IMG/VR virus record: IMGVR_UViG_3300025168_000106 | Span: 1-55,591 of that record | From: a virus | Reading direction: 5' to 3' (one strand) | Length of the DNA stretch: 55,591 nucleotides | Shown: positions 49,747-55,591 of the stretch, in pieces | Layout: each line of letters begins with the position of its first letter | How positions within the stretch are numbered: the first letter of the stretch is position 1 | Position numbers and translations under genes: made by a program | The notes under the pieces: model-generated | Database searches by the model: none | Told to the model about the DNA's origin: nothing | The model's input: the letters and a program-made list of their open reading frames with translations, nothing else

Positions 49747-50415
49747 TTATGCTGCGACCTCCATAGGAGTACTAAGCATTTGCATAAAGGCCGCAAGGGA
49801 CTCCGATATGGCTTCGTCGCTGTTAGTAGTCGTGACGGCTCCATGTTCGTCTATGTTCACCACGACATTGCCGTGAATAGGATGTTTAAAACGAAACTGT
49901 GCCATGTTCGTGCTATTCGTTGGCTCCGCTGTGGCTTCAACCTCAGCACCCTCCACAACGTCCTCAATAGTTTCGCCCGTTTCGGTGGCTTGGTCTAATA
50001 AAGCGCGACTCCATTTGTCAAAGTGCTGAACGCTTCGCGGGGCTTTCTGTCCTGCTGTTGCTAGTCGTGTCTGTTCGCGCTTGTATTTGGTTATGAGTTC
50101 GGGGTGCGCATCGTTTCGGTCAGCTATTCTTACAAGCAAATTAGCTTGTGAACGGTCTGAAAATCTTAACGCTTTTTCCACAAATTCGCTTTTGTTCCAT
50201 GATAGACCGGACTCCGCTAGCTGCCTCTGTCCATCCTTAGATGTAAAATGAATTAGGGCGGCTCTCACTTGTGGGGCTTGGGCTAATGATTTTTCGAACT
50301 GCTTCTTTTTCAAATTTCCTTCAGCATCTTGTAACGTGTGTAACTGTTGTAAACTCCCTCCTTCATAGGTAAAGCCGTTAACAAACTGTGTTTCGATTGG
50401 TAATAAATTAGGCAT
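49747..50415 (-). CDS. first gene of the ribozyme-punctuated operon, unknown function
   Basis: A 222-residue protein with a helical N-terminal two thirds and an acidic, Ala/Thr/Glu-rich linker (about 145-165). A small C-terminal beta part (QFRFKHPIHGNVVVNIDEHG) and a helix follow. Codons are more GC-rich than in most of the window, suggesting a different origin or strong selection. As the gene nearest the early promoter it may be expressed first and most. No family is recognised. Confidence 0.6.
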   Translation of the reverse strand: MPNLLPIETQFVNGFTYEGGSLQQLHTLQDAEGNLKKKQFEKSLAQAPQVRAALIHFTSKDGQRQLAESGLSWNKSEFVEKALRFSDRSQANLLVRIADRNDAHPELITKYKREQTRLATAGQKAPRSVQHFDKWSRALLDQATETGETIEDVVEGAEVEATAEPTNSTNMAQFRFKHPIHGNVVVNIDEHGAVTTTNSDEAISESLAAFMQMLSTPMEVAA

Positions 50416-50471
50416 AACTTGTTGATTTTTAGCGTTTTACGCTGTTTTACGGAGCATTATTGCTGCCGCGT

Positions 50472-50505
50472 GTGTAAATATAGTACAATTTTAGTGTAAT
50501 TCAAC
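50472..50505 (-). promoter_or_regulatory. - strand early promoter of the ribozyme operon
   Basis: On the - strand: GAATTACAC, 11 bases, TATATTTA. It has the same TTRCAC-N11-TATATTTR layout as the promoters near 45565 and 47131. The -7 element lies about 60 bases upstream of the first gene of the operon. Confidence 0.65.
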
Positions 50506-50648
50506 AACGTTGTGCAATTAATTTACATTCTTAGTATATTAATAGTGTAATACTAATTTGAACGTATCAAAGCAATGAAATAATGACGGCTAATTGTTAA
50601 GGGTGTAAAGGAGGGCTGAGGGGTAAAGGGAAGGTTCTAAACACTTGC

Positions 50649-50664
50649 GAGGGTTCGAACCCTC
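50649..50664. repeat. dispersed palindrome copy, perfect centre
   Basis: GAGGGTTCGAACCCTC is a perfect 16-base palindrome with CG at the centre. It sits in the divergent control region, away from any gene end. Confidence 0.9.
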
Positions 50665-50718
50665 ATTGCTTTCTTGCTTGGTCGTGACAAAGCATAGGAG
50701 CGGAGCGCGAAGGATGGA

Positions 50719-50767
50719 CGGACAGACAGCCGGACAGACAGACGTACAACGGACAGACAGACGTACA
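50719..50767 (+). repeat. direct repeats CGGACAGACAG(ACGTACA)
   Basis: CGGACAGACAGACGTACA occurs at 50731-50748 and 50750-50767 (period 19). A shortened copy CGGACAGACAG lies at 50719-50729. GC-rich iterons of this size in a divergent region suggest protein-binding sites, for example at an origin or an early/late switch. No protein partner is evident. Confidence 0.8.
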
Positions 50768-50971
50768 TCGATACGGCTCTATTGGGTGCGGTGCAGGTCT
50801 AGAAAAAACGCCAAAAATTAGGAACGTGCGCAAAGGTTTTTGACTCAGAGCGCAAAAAAGAAATCGGTTTGGGAATCGCACCTCGTCGCGCGGAACGGGG
50901 GGGAACCCAAATACTCTAAACATCTAATAAAATTTTTTAGCGTACCTTAGCGGGGTACTAAAATTACTATT

Positions 50972-51154
50972 ATGAAAGGAGAAGGACTTACAATAAAGGA
51001 TGGTCGTTTAATTAACAACCGTCCTGTTGGGGAATCGGGAATAGCTGAGGCATCTCGTTTACGCCAACAAATGAAGCATCGTTATAAGGCTGAATGTATT
51101 GCTGACGGAATCGGCATTGCTGAAAGGCGCAAAGAAATGTTTAGATTGATGTAG
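50972..51154 (+). CDS. small basic protein, unknown function
   Basis: A 60-residue protein rich in Arg, Lys and Glu with a helical second half. It is the first rightward gene after the divergent region and is followed by a terminator, so it is likely monocistronic. Size and charge would suit a small DNA-binding or takeover protein, but no motif is recognised. Confidence 0.6.
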   Translation: MKGEGLTIKDGRLINNRPVGESGIAEASRLRQQMKHRYKAECIADGIGIAERRKEMFRLM

Positions 51155-51176
51155 TCCATGCATTAATTGATTGGTA

Positions 51177-51209
51177 GAAAGGGGCATTCTATTTATAGGT
51201 TCCCCTTTC
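51177..51209 (+). terminator. intrinsic terminator
   Basis: GAAAGGGG and CCCCTTTC form an 8-bp stem with a 17-base loop, followed by TTATTT. It ends the transcript of the small basic gene. Confidence 0.75.
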
Positions 51210-51267
51210 TTATTTCACTTAATGTCGATTATCTGTCATTCTTATGTCGATTATACGACGATAATTT

Positions 51268-51340
51268 TTTTGTAACTTATTGATTATCAATCTCAATGTT
51301 TTAAATGCTTATTTTTACTCCTCTCCTATAGGGGGAAAAA
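51268..51340. repeat. AT-rich element, copy 2 (shared with the primase leader region)
   Basis: TTTTGTAACTTATTGATTAT, then TTTTAAATGCTTATTTTTACTC and a GGGGGAAAAATATATA run, collinear with the element at 40361-40440. It lies between the terminator and the groEL promoter. Both copies have the same orientation on the + strand, although the flanking genes run in opposite directions. Confidence 0.65.
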
Positions 51341-51400
51341 TATATACATATAGTTTTCTCTCTCTCTCTATATAGAGAAGAAAGTTTGACACTTCTGTCA

Positions 51401-51408
51401 TACCTTTG
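51401..51408 (+). promoter_or_regulatory. Bacteroidetes-type promoter -7 element TACCTTTG
   Basis: It fits TAnnTTTG and lies 21 bases before the groEL ATG, followed by an AATTAAATTAAAT leader. Confidence 0.7.
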
Positions 51409-51429
51409 AATTAAATTAAATCCAATCTT

Positions 51430-53064
51430 ATGTTTAAAGACAATTCGGGATACTCTCCCAAAGACTTACAGTTTGACGACGAGGGTCGTTTACGATTAAT
51501 ATCGGGCGTCACTAAGATGTCTAAAGCTGTAAAGAGCACGTTAGGTCCAAGCGGTCAAACGGTACTCATTGAATCTCCCAACCACACGCACGGCATTACG
51601 GTCACCAAGGATGGTGTTACTGTAGCTAAGGCTGTTGACCTAATTGACCCGGTAGAGAACCTAGCTGTTAGGATGATGAAAGAGGCATCGGACAGGACTG
51701 CGTCTGAGGCGGGCGATGGGACGACTACTGCTATTGTCCTTACGGAGGCTTTGGTGTGTTCTTTTTACGACAATATAGATAGACATGGTTCAGCAAACAC
51801 AACTGAGGCTTTGCGTCATCTTAGCAAATACACTCAAGATATCATCAAGCATCTAGAGGGTATTAGTGAGCCTTTAACTGACAAGCGTCTTCTTGACGTA
51901 GCTACTATCTCAAGTAATAATGACGCAGCGGTGGGTGAGATAATTGCCAAAGTATATAAAGCTGTTGGTAAGGATGGGATTGTTACGGTTGAGAACAGTC
52001 AATCTAGCGAGACCACTTTCGAGACCACTCACGGTATCAAGATAGACAAGGGATATACAGCTCCTTTGTTCATTAACGACCACTCTCGTGACGAGTGTAT
52101 TTTAGACGACTGCAACATCATGGTCTCTGACGCTGAGGTGAGCAGTGTACTACAGATAGAGAAAATTTTAAACCACATTATCCCCACGGGGAAAAAGCTA
52201 CTTATCATAGCTCCTGTCTCTCAACAAGTTACGAATACTTTAGCTGCTAACGTTATGAAAAACGGGTTAAAGGTTTGCATTATCTCTCCTCCTAACTTCG
52301 GGTATAAGCAGCACGAGTTGATGCAAGACATTGCGGCAGCTGTAGGGGCGACGTATTTCAGTGAGAAGACGGGTGACGATTTAAGTCTTATGGAGCCTAC
52401 TGACTTGGGGATTGTTTCTAAGGCTGTTATTGGAAGAGAGTCTACTATCCTTCTTCAATCTTCTGACAATGCTAGTGAAGAGTTATCTAAGCGTATCTCT
52501 CAGCTTCGTGTAGCTGTTAAGAAAGAAAAGAAAAAAGTTGAGAAGGAATTTATCCGTTCTCGTATAGCTACCCTTACGGGTGGTATAGGTGTCATCCATG
52601 TAGGTGGACAAACTGACCTAGAGCAGAAAGAGTTATTTGACCGTGTTGACGATGCGGTGTGTGCTGTACGTTCTGCTTTAGAGGAGGGTATCCTTCCGGG
52701 AGCAGGTATGGCTTTATACAATTCTATACAAGCTTGCTTAAGTAAGGAGTCTGATATTGACCCTAAAGAGATGGCAAGACAAGTGCTTTCTCAATCTCTT
52801 GTAGCTCCTATTGAGCAGATTCTTATTAATGCAGGTACTTCTTTTGATGATGTGTACTATAGAGATTGGCACGCAGGTGATAAGGCGCATCCTAAAGAAG
52901 GTTATGACGTAAAGAATAGTAAGTATGGCCACCTGATAGATATGGGTGTTATAGACCCTCTAAAGGTTACCAAGGTAGCTTTGCAGAACGCTGTCTCGGT
53001 AGCTACAACTATCTTGAGTACTAATGCCATTATTACTATGGCTCGTTCTTTAGAGAAAGAATGA
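51430..53064 (+). CDS. groEL: phage-encoded chaperonin GroEL (Cpn60)
   Basis: A 544-residue Cpn60, close to the ~548 of the E. coli protein. Key ATPase segments are present: LGPSG (38-42), TKDGVTVAK (59-67), GDGTTTA (95-101, with D96 at the D87 position), and DRVDDA with D408 at the position of catalytic D398. The C-terminus lacks the GGM-rich tail of bacterial GroEL, and the apical domain is diverged. It would fold phage proteins in an ATP-driven ring. Some large phages carry GroEL homologues, so the function is plausible. It overlaps a zinc-ribbon gene by four bases and is followed by groES, forming a compact chaperonin operon. Confidence 0.95.
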   Translation: MFKDNSGYSPKDLQFDDEGRLRLISGVTKMSKAVKSTLGPSGQTVLIESPNHTHGITVTKDGVTVAKAVDLIDPVENLAVRMMKEASDRTASEAGDGTTTAIVLTEALVCSFYDNIDRHGSANTTEALRHLSKYTQDIIKHLEGISEPLTDKRLLDVATISSNNDAAVGEIIAKVYKAVGKDGIVTVENSQSSETTFETTHGIKIDKGYTAPLFINDHSRDECILDDCNIMVSDAEVSSVLQIEKILNHIIPTGKKLLIIAPVSQQVTNTLAANVMKNGLKVCIISPPNFGYKQHELMQDIAAAVGATYFSEKTGDDLSLMEPTDLGIVSKAVIGRESTILLQSSDNASEELSKRISQLRVAVKKEKKKVEKEFIRSRIATLTGGIGVIHVGGQTDLEQKELFDRVDDAVCAVRSALEEGILPGAGMALYNSIQACLSKESDIDPKEMARQVLSQSLVAPIEQILINAGTSFDDVYYRDWHAGDKAHPKEGYDVKNSKYGHLIDMGVIDPLKVTKVALQNAVSVATTILSTNAIITMARSLEKE

Positions 53065-53216
53065 CTTGCCCTTCTTGCGCCACCGAGATGATATGGGGTG
53101 GTGACCATTCGTATGAGGACTATGGCTTTGTAGATGAGGATGGTATCGTCTCTAACCTAGCGTGTCCTAACGAGGATTGTAAACTTGAAACAATAATAAT
53201 TTATACTAAGATATGA
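53061..53216 (+). CDS. 51-residue zinc-ribbon protein between groEL and groES
   Basis: It has CPSC (C3, C6) and CPNEDC (C35, C40), framing an acidic, aromatic middle, as in a zinc ribbon. The ATG overlaps the groEL stop, and its stop overlaps the groES start (ATGA on both sides), so all three are translated together. It may be a chaperonin accessory factor or an unrelated small protein kept by coupling. No family is recognised. Confidence 0.7.
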   Translation: MTCPSCATEMIWGGDHSYEDYGFVDEDGIVSNLACPNEDCKLETIIIYTKI

Positions 53217-53470
53217 AACCTATAGGAAAATATATAGCCATCAAACCTATTGAGGAGAAGGTAAAGACTTCGAGTGGGTTAGTTCTCTCGGCACAAGATG
53301 TTGGAGACTTCCGTTATAGGAAGGGAACGGTTGTAGCTCCGGGAACGGAGGTGACGCAGATTAAAGCGGGCGACGTTATCTTCTACGACAGGGGAGCGGG
53401 ACACAGTATGATGATTGATGAAAAAGTCATTACGATTATTCGGGAGCCTGATGTCGTCGTTGTCGTGTAG
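53213..53470 (+). CDS. groES: co-chaperonin GroES (Cpn10)
   Basis: An 85-residue Cpn10: PIGKYIAIKPIEEK, the mobile-loop region VKTSSGLVLS, then YRKGTVVAPG and IKAGDVIFYDRGAG, with a final IDEKVITIIREPDV strand. This is close to the usual ~95 residues. It would cap the phage (or host) GroEL ring. The last 35 bases overlap the convergent winged-helix gene. Confidence 0.9.
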   Translation: MKPIGKYIAIKPIEEKVKTSSGLVLSAQDVGDFRYRKGTVVAPGTEVTQIKAGDVIFYDRGAGHSMMIDEKVITIIREPDVVVVV

Positions 53471-53876
53471 CGGCATTCATCTCCTCTATCATCTGTCGGT
53501 ATATCCGGTCAGTATATGAGACATTTTTTGCAAACAAAGGATTAGAAGATTGGGTGGTAGGGATTTCCTCTCCACTCAATTTTTTGTATATAGAGTTTAC
53601 GACTCGTTTTCCTTTGTACGATATCTCGTACAAAGTTCTTCTCTTCCCACTTCCTTTTCTGAAAACGTCTATCCAACCATCTCTCAGGAGCCTATTAAAC
53701 CTATTCAGGTCCCAACTGACGAGTCTATCAAACTCTTTAAACTTTGCTTTATCGAAGTATGATTCTGTGTATAGGAATAGCAGAGCGTCTAGGTCTGACT
53801 GTGAGAGTCCGTACTTTGCTTTTATAAAGTACCGTATCACTCTCCAAAATTTGAGGTAATCGTGAGGTAAATTCAA
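53436..53876 (-). CDS. winged-helix DNA-binding protein, convergent to groES
   Basis: A 146-residue basic protein. The helical N-terminal part (LKFWRVIRYFIKAKYGLSQSDLDALLFLY), the following RLVSWDLNRFNRLLRDGWIDVF and the wing RTLYEISYKGKRVV resemble MarR-type winged helix-turn-helix proteins. The gene runs against its neighbours and overlaps the groES end, so transcripts would interfere. It could regulate the nearby rightward promoters. The specific target is unknown. Confidence 0.7.
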   Translation of the reverse strand: MNLPHDYLKFWRVIRYFIKAKYGLSQSDLDALLFLYTESYFDKAKFKEFDRLVSWDLNRFNRLLRDGWIDVFRKGSGKRRTLYEISYKGKRVVNSIYKKLSGEEIPTTQSSNPLFAKNVSYTDRIYRQMIEEMNAATRQRRHQAPE

Positions 53877-53893
53877 TTAGATTTTTTTTATTG

Positions 53894-53901
53894 TAACTTT
53901 G
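53894..53901 (+). promoter_or_regulatory. Bacteroidetes-type promoter -7 element TAACTTTG
   Basis: It fits TAnnTTTG and lies 20 bases before the first of a run of very small basic genes. Confidence 0.65.
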
Positions 53902-53921
53902 ACAAAGTTAAACACATTACT

Positions 53922-54131
53922 ATGGCTGACGAAGAAAAGAAAAAAAGTCCTTTATCAAAAGTTTTGTCTGACATAACTAACGCGAACAAAAAGCGTAACT
54001 CTGTCCGTAAAGCTGCTATCACAAAAATGCGTAGCGATAGAGCTATTGCTCGTCGTAAGAAGCGTCAGGCTTCTAGGGGTAGCGTTACGGGGTTACAAGG
54101 CTTGCAGGGCTTTGGCCGTAAAAAGAAATAA
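53922..54131 (+). CDS. small Lys/Arg-rich protein
   Basis: A 69-residue very basic protein with a helical core and a Gly/Leu-rich end finishing in RKKK. It starts a run of tiny basic genes with three-base spacers or overlaps. DNA condensation or virion packaging roles are plausible from charge, but unproven. Confidence 0.65.
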   Translation: MADEEKKKSPLSKVLSDITNANKKRNSVRKAAITKMRSDRAIARRKKRQASRGSVTGLQGLQGFGRKKK

Positions 54132-54134
54132 ACT

Positions 54135-54254
54135 ATGGCTATTAAGAAATTTAAAGCTCATAATATGTACAGTAAAACGGGCATCAAGAAAGTTGCCTCT
54201 ACTATGAAACAGCATTTATCTTTAAAGAAAAAAGGCTATACTCATAAAAAATAA
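54135..54254 (+). CDS. 39-residue basic protein
   Basis: A very short Lys-rich protein that starts three bases after the preceding stop and shares TAATG with the next start. The tight coupling on both sides supports translation. The function is unknown. Confidence 0.65.
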   Translation: MAIKKFKAHNMYSKTGIKKVASTMKQHLSLKKKGYTHKK

Positions 54255-54379
54255 TGGCTAAAAAAGTAACATGGACATACGGTGGTAAAAAGTATAGTGG
54301 AACTTTTATTAGGGAAACTAAGACGCATACTTATGCTAGAACTACTAACGGTAAGTTGAAGACTATCAAAAAAAAATAA
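54254..54379 (+). CDS. 41-residue basic protein
   Basis: A short protein with aromatic and Thr/Lys content (VTWTYGGKKYSG, then THTYARTTNGK) suggesting a small beta-hairpin unit, ending in KKK. It is coupled to the previous gene by TAATG and followed by the next after three bases. Confidence 0.65.
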   Translation: MAKKVTWTYGGKKYSGTFIRETKTHTYARTTNGKLKTIKKK

Positions 54380-54382
54380 ACT

Positions 54383-54652
54383 ATGACTAAAAGAAAAAAA
54401 CCAAAAAAGAAGTCTACTCCTCCAAATTTTAATCAGCCGGGTTTTAAAGCTTCCTCTATCAGTAGGGAGACGGCAAAAAAAATGGTTCGCCAAAAACTTT
54501 CTGTTCAGGGAATTACCGGGGCTGACTTAGGTAATGCTATGAACCGAGGCAAGTTAACTCAAAACTCTGCAGGGAAATATACTTTTAGCACTAATGCTCA
54601 GTCTCCTGCTTCCCCTTCCGGACGCGACGTTCCTCTTCCTCCTTCTAAATAG
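54383..54652 (+). CDS. small basic protein, paralogue of the next gene
   Basis: An 89-residue protein with a Lys-rich N-terminus, a central GITG motif and a G.YTFST.A segment that recurs in the next gene (GITG; GVHTFSTSA). The C-terminus is Pro/Ser-rich. The two genes appear to be diverged duplicates within the basic-protein run. Confidence 0.65.
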   Translation: MTKRKKPKKKSTPPNFNQPGFKASSISRETAKKMVRQKLSVQGITGADLGNAMNRGKLTQNSAGKYTFSTNAQSPASPSGRDVPLPPSK

Positions 54653-54660
54653 AATAAGCT

Positions 54661-54909
54661 ATGGCTAAGAAAACTAAAGCAAAAAAGAAAGTTCCGCAGA
54701 CATTCACCAAAGTCGCTGTTGTATTTACTTCTTCTGCGTCTTCTCTTAAAGAGGCTAAAATAGGTGTTGGAAAGAAATTATTTTCTCACGGAATTACAGG
54801 TAAGGAAAAATCTACCTGTATGGAAGCGGGCACAGAAAAATTTAAAGAATTTACCGGAGTACACACCTTTAGTACTAGCGCTACTATATCTGTCCCTGAC
54901 TCTAAATAG
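54661..54909 (+). CDS. small basic protein, paralogue of the previous gene
   Basis: An 82-residue protein with a Lys-rich first 10 residues, then VAVVFTSSASSLKEAK, GITGKEK, and TGVHTFSTSA, collinear with its neighbour. Two bases separate it from the next gene. The function is unknown. Confidence 0.65.
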   Translation: MAKKTKAKKKVPQTFTKVAVVFTSSASSLKEAKIGVGKKLFSHGITGKEKSTCMEAGTEKFKEFTGVHTFSTSATISVPDSK

Positions 54910-54911
54910 CT

Positions 54912-55184
54912 ATGGCTCTTAAAACAAGAATGTCTAGACCTAGGAAGGGTAAAGCTAAAGTAAAGGTTACTGCTAGCGGAAAGAAGGTTAGCTATGGACA
55001 GGCGGGCAAAGCTAAGGGTGGCGGTCCACGAGTCAGACCGGGCACTTCTAAGGGTGACAGTTACTGTGCTCGTAGCTTAGGCATCAAGAGAGGATTATCT
55101 AAGAAGAAACAAAGCAATCCTAACACTCCCAACAACTTATCTCGCAAGCGGTGGAAATGTGTGGGAGCTAAGTCTAAGAAATAA
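54912..55184 (+). CDS. conserved basic phage protein (PRVRPGTSKGDSYCARS type)
   Basis: A 90-residue basic protein with a Gly/Lys-rich first 40 residues, then the motif PRVRPGTSKGDSYCARS, followed by NPNTPNNLSRKRWKC. I recognise this motif from small proteins found in many phages that carry a domain of unknown function. C61 and C84 could pair or bind metal. A virion or DNA-associated role is inferred from charge. Confidence 0.7.
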   Translation: MALKTRMSRPRKGKAKVKVTASGKKVSYGQAGKAKGGGPRVRPGTSKGDSYCARSLGIKRGLSKKKQSNPNTPNNLSRKRWKCVGAKSKK

Positions 55185-55201
55185 ACCAAACTTTATATAC
55201 C

Positions 55202-55209
55202 TATATTTG
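55202..55209 (+). promoter_or_regulatory. Bacteroidetes-type promoter -7 element TATATTTG, very close to the start codon
   Basis: It fits TAnnTTTG and ends four bases before the ATG of the next gene. The mRNA would be leaderless or nearly leaderless if the usual spacing to the start site holds. Confidence 0.6.
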
Positions 55210-55213
55210 TAAC

Positions 55214-55411
55214 ATGAAAAACCAAGGATACAACTCAAGACTCGATGAGTCACTAGGCGCACGTAACGGAAAGAAGTCTCAATCTATGCATTCTCGCAGA
55301 GATGAGTCTAAAGCTATGTCTAAAAAAATGTACGGCCATTCTTATGGTGCAGACAAAGGCATGGAGTACCGTAGTGATAATTTAAAATGGCATAAGCACA
55401 ATCTAAAATGA
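55214..55411 (+). CDS. small basic protein, unknown function
   Basis: A 65-residue protein rich in Lys, Ser, His and Tyr, with an internal repeat of the type SRLDESLG / SRRDESKA (residues about 8-15 and 27-34). It overlaps the next gene by four bases (ATGA). It belongs to the run of tiny basic proteins. Confidence 0.65.
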   Translation: MKNQGYNSRLDESLGARNGKKSQSMHSRRDESKAMSKKMYGHSYGADKGMEYRSDNLKWHKHNLK

Positions 55412-55591
55412 GAGATTTATCTAAACCTTTAGCGGAAACATTCCCTACTAGAAAGAAGCGTACAGAAAGACGCACTACAGTTAAAACCCCTACCTATGAG
55501 CTAGGCTCAAATAAAAGGTTGGCGATGAATAAGAACACTGTTACTACAGATAAAAAAGGTAACGTTAAAAAATCTCGTGGAGTAAGTAAAT
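55408..55591 (+). CDS. basic protein, 3' truncated by the window
   Basis: Sixty-one codons are visible and the frame is still open at the window edge. The product is very basic (KKRTERR; KKGNVKKSRG). It is coupled to the preceding gene by ATGA, continuing the small-basic-protein operon. Confidence 0.6.
   Translation, partial: MRDLSKPLAETFPTRKKRTERRTTVKTPTYELGSNKRLAMNKNTVTTDKKGNVKKSRGVSK

Larger units (their letters stand above)
50416..50971. other. divergent intergenic control region
   Basis: About 556 bases without a convincing gene. From the left it contains the - strand early promoter, an inverted repeat TTAGTAT...ATACTAA (50531-50556), and a purine-rich run. A palindrome copy (50649) and GC-rich direct repeats (50719-50767) follow. 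The last ~200 bases rise in GC and then fall to AT just before the rightward gene. It separates leftward early from rightward genes and is a candidate for control or replication origin functions. Confidence 0.6.

Noticed and set aside
43167-50664. Dispersed palindromes as a CRISPR array
   Set aside because: Copies are irregularly spaced, palindromic, embedded in genes and gene ends, and have no spacer-sized unique units between them. No cas genes are present.
50640-50670. tRNA-like T arm (GGGTTCGAACCC)
   Set aside because: The sequence is a copy of the dispersed palindrome. The pairing does not give a 7-base T loop with a 5-bp stem, and no anticodon or acceptor stem is present on either strand.
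50663-50923. 86-residue open frame on the - strand in the divergent region
   Set aside because: The product is Cys/Pro/Arg-rich, arises from direct repeats and GC-rich DNA, has no leader like other genes here, and covers the presumed control sequences. It is most likely spurious.
1-55591. Temperate phage or integrated prophage
   Set aside because: No integrase, recombinase, attachment-site pair or CI-type repressor was found, and no bacterial flanking genes are present. Integration genes outside the window cannot be excluded.

Overview
The window is one stretch of a tailed, podovirus-like phage of the Bacteroidetes phylum, probably a lytic phage of an aquatic flavobacterium or relative. The host is inferred from promoters of the Bacteroidetes type (TAnnTTTG just upstream of many genes), from A/T-rich leaders such as AATTAAATTAAA in place of Shine-Dalgarno sites, and from a head-tail module resembling crAss-like and other Bacteroidetes podoviruses. 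No integrase, tRNA gene, phage RNA polymerase or CRISPR array was seen. Both ends of the window cut genes.

Region 1 (3-34544, + strand) is the virion and lysis block. It starts with a tail-fibre-like protein and a lysis group (small membrane protein, T7-lysozyme-type amidase, holin candidate). A GroES-like protein, small and large terminase, portal, scaffold candidate and major capsid protein follow. After these come a capsid-adjacent protein, a duplicated pair of small proteins, two connector/ring candidates, a 1563-residue tail 'muzzle', two tail proteins, a cupin-like protein and two ejection-protein candidates. The block ends with a 3293-residue polyvalent giant carrying two HExxH motifs and a protein-kinase-like region.

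Region 2 (34545-50415, - strand) is the replication, recombination and early accessory block. The distal part holds three small nucleases (VRR-NUC, PD-(D/E)xK, HNH), an SNF2-type helicase, a VirE/BT4734-type primase fused to a helicase, an SSB, a RecE-like exonuclease, a Sak-type annealing protein and a stand-alone DnaA domain IV. The promoter-proximal part holds many small unknown genes, a glutamine-amidotransferase/gamma-glutamylcyclotransferase fusion and an amidoligase.

The most unusual signal lies in the promoter-proximal - strand operon (50415 to about 47200). Four consecutive gene junctions each carry a hammerhead self-cleaving ribozyme with stem III open (type III): CUGANGA core, GAAA and GUC cleavage site, with compensatory changes in stems I and II. 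Each ribozyme directly follows a copy of a palindromic hairpin, GAGGGTT(TG/CA)AACCCTC. That palindrome occurs twelve times in the window: at gene ends, in promoter regions, inside two coding sequences, and as the T-tract terminator after the capsid gene. The layout gene - hairpin - ribozyme - leader - gene predicts self-processing of a polycistronic mRNA into single-gene RNAs.

Region 3 (50416-50971) is a divergent control region with GC-rich direct repeats. Region 4 (50972-55591, + strand) holds a small basic protein, an overlapping groEL - zinc-ribbon - groES operon, a convergent winged-helix gene, and a run of very small lysine-rich proteins. An AT-rich element of about 75 bp is shared between the leader side of the primase gene and the upstream region of groEL.
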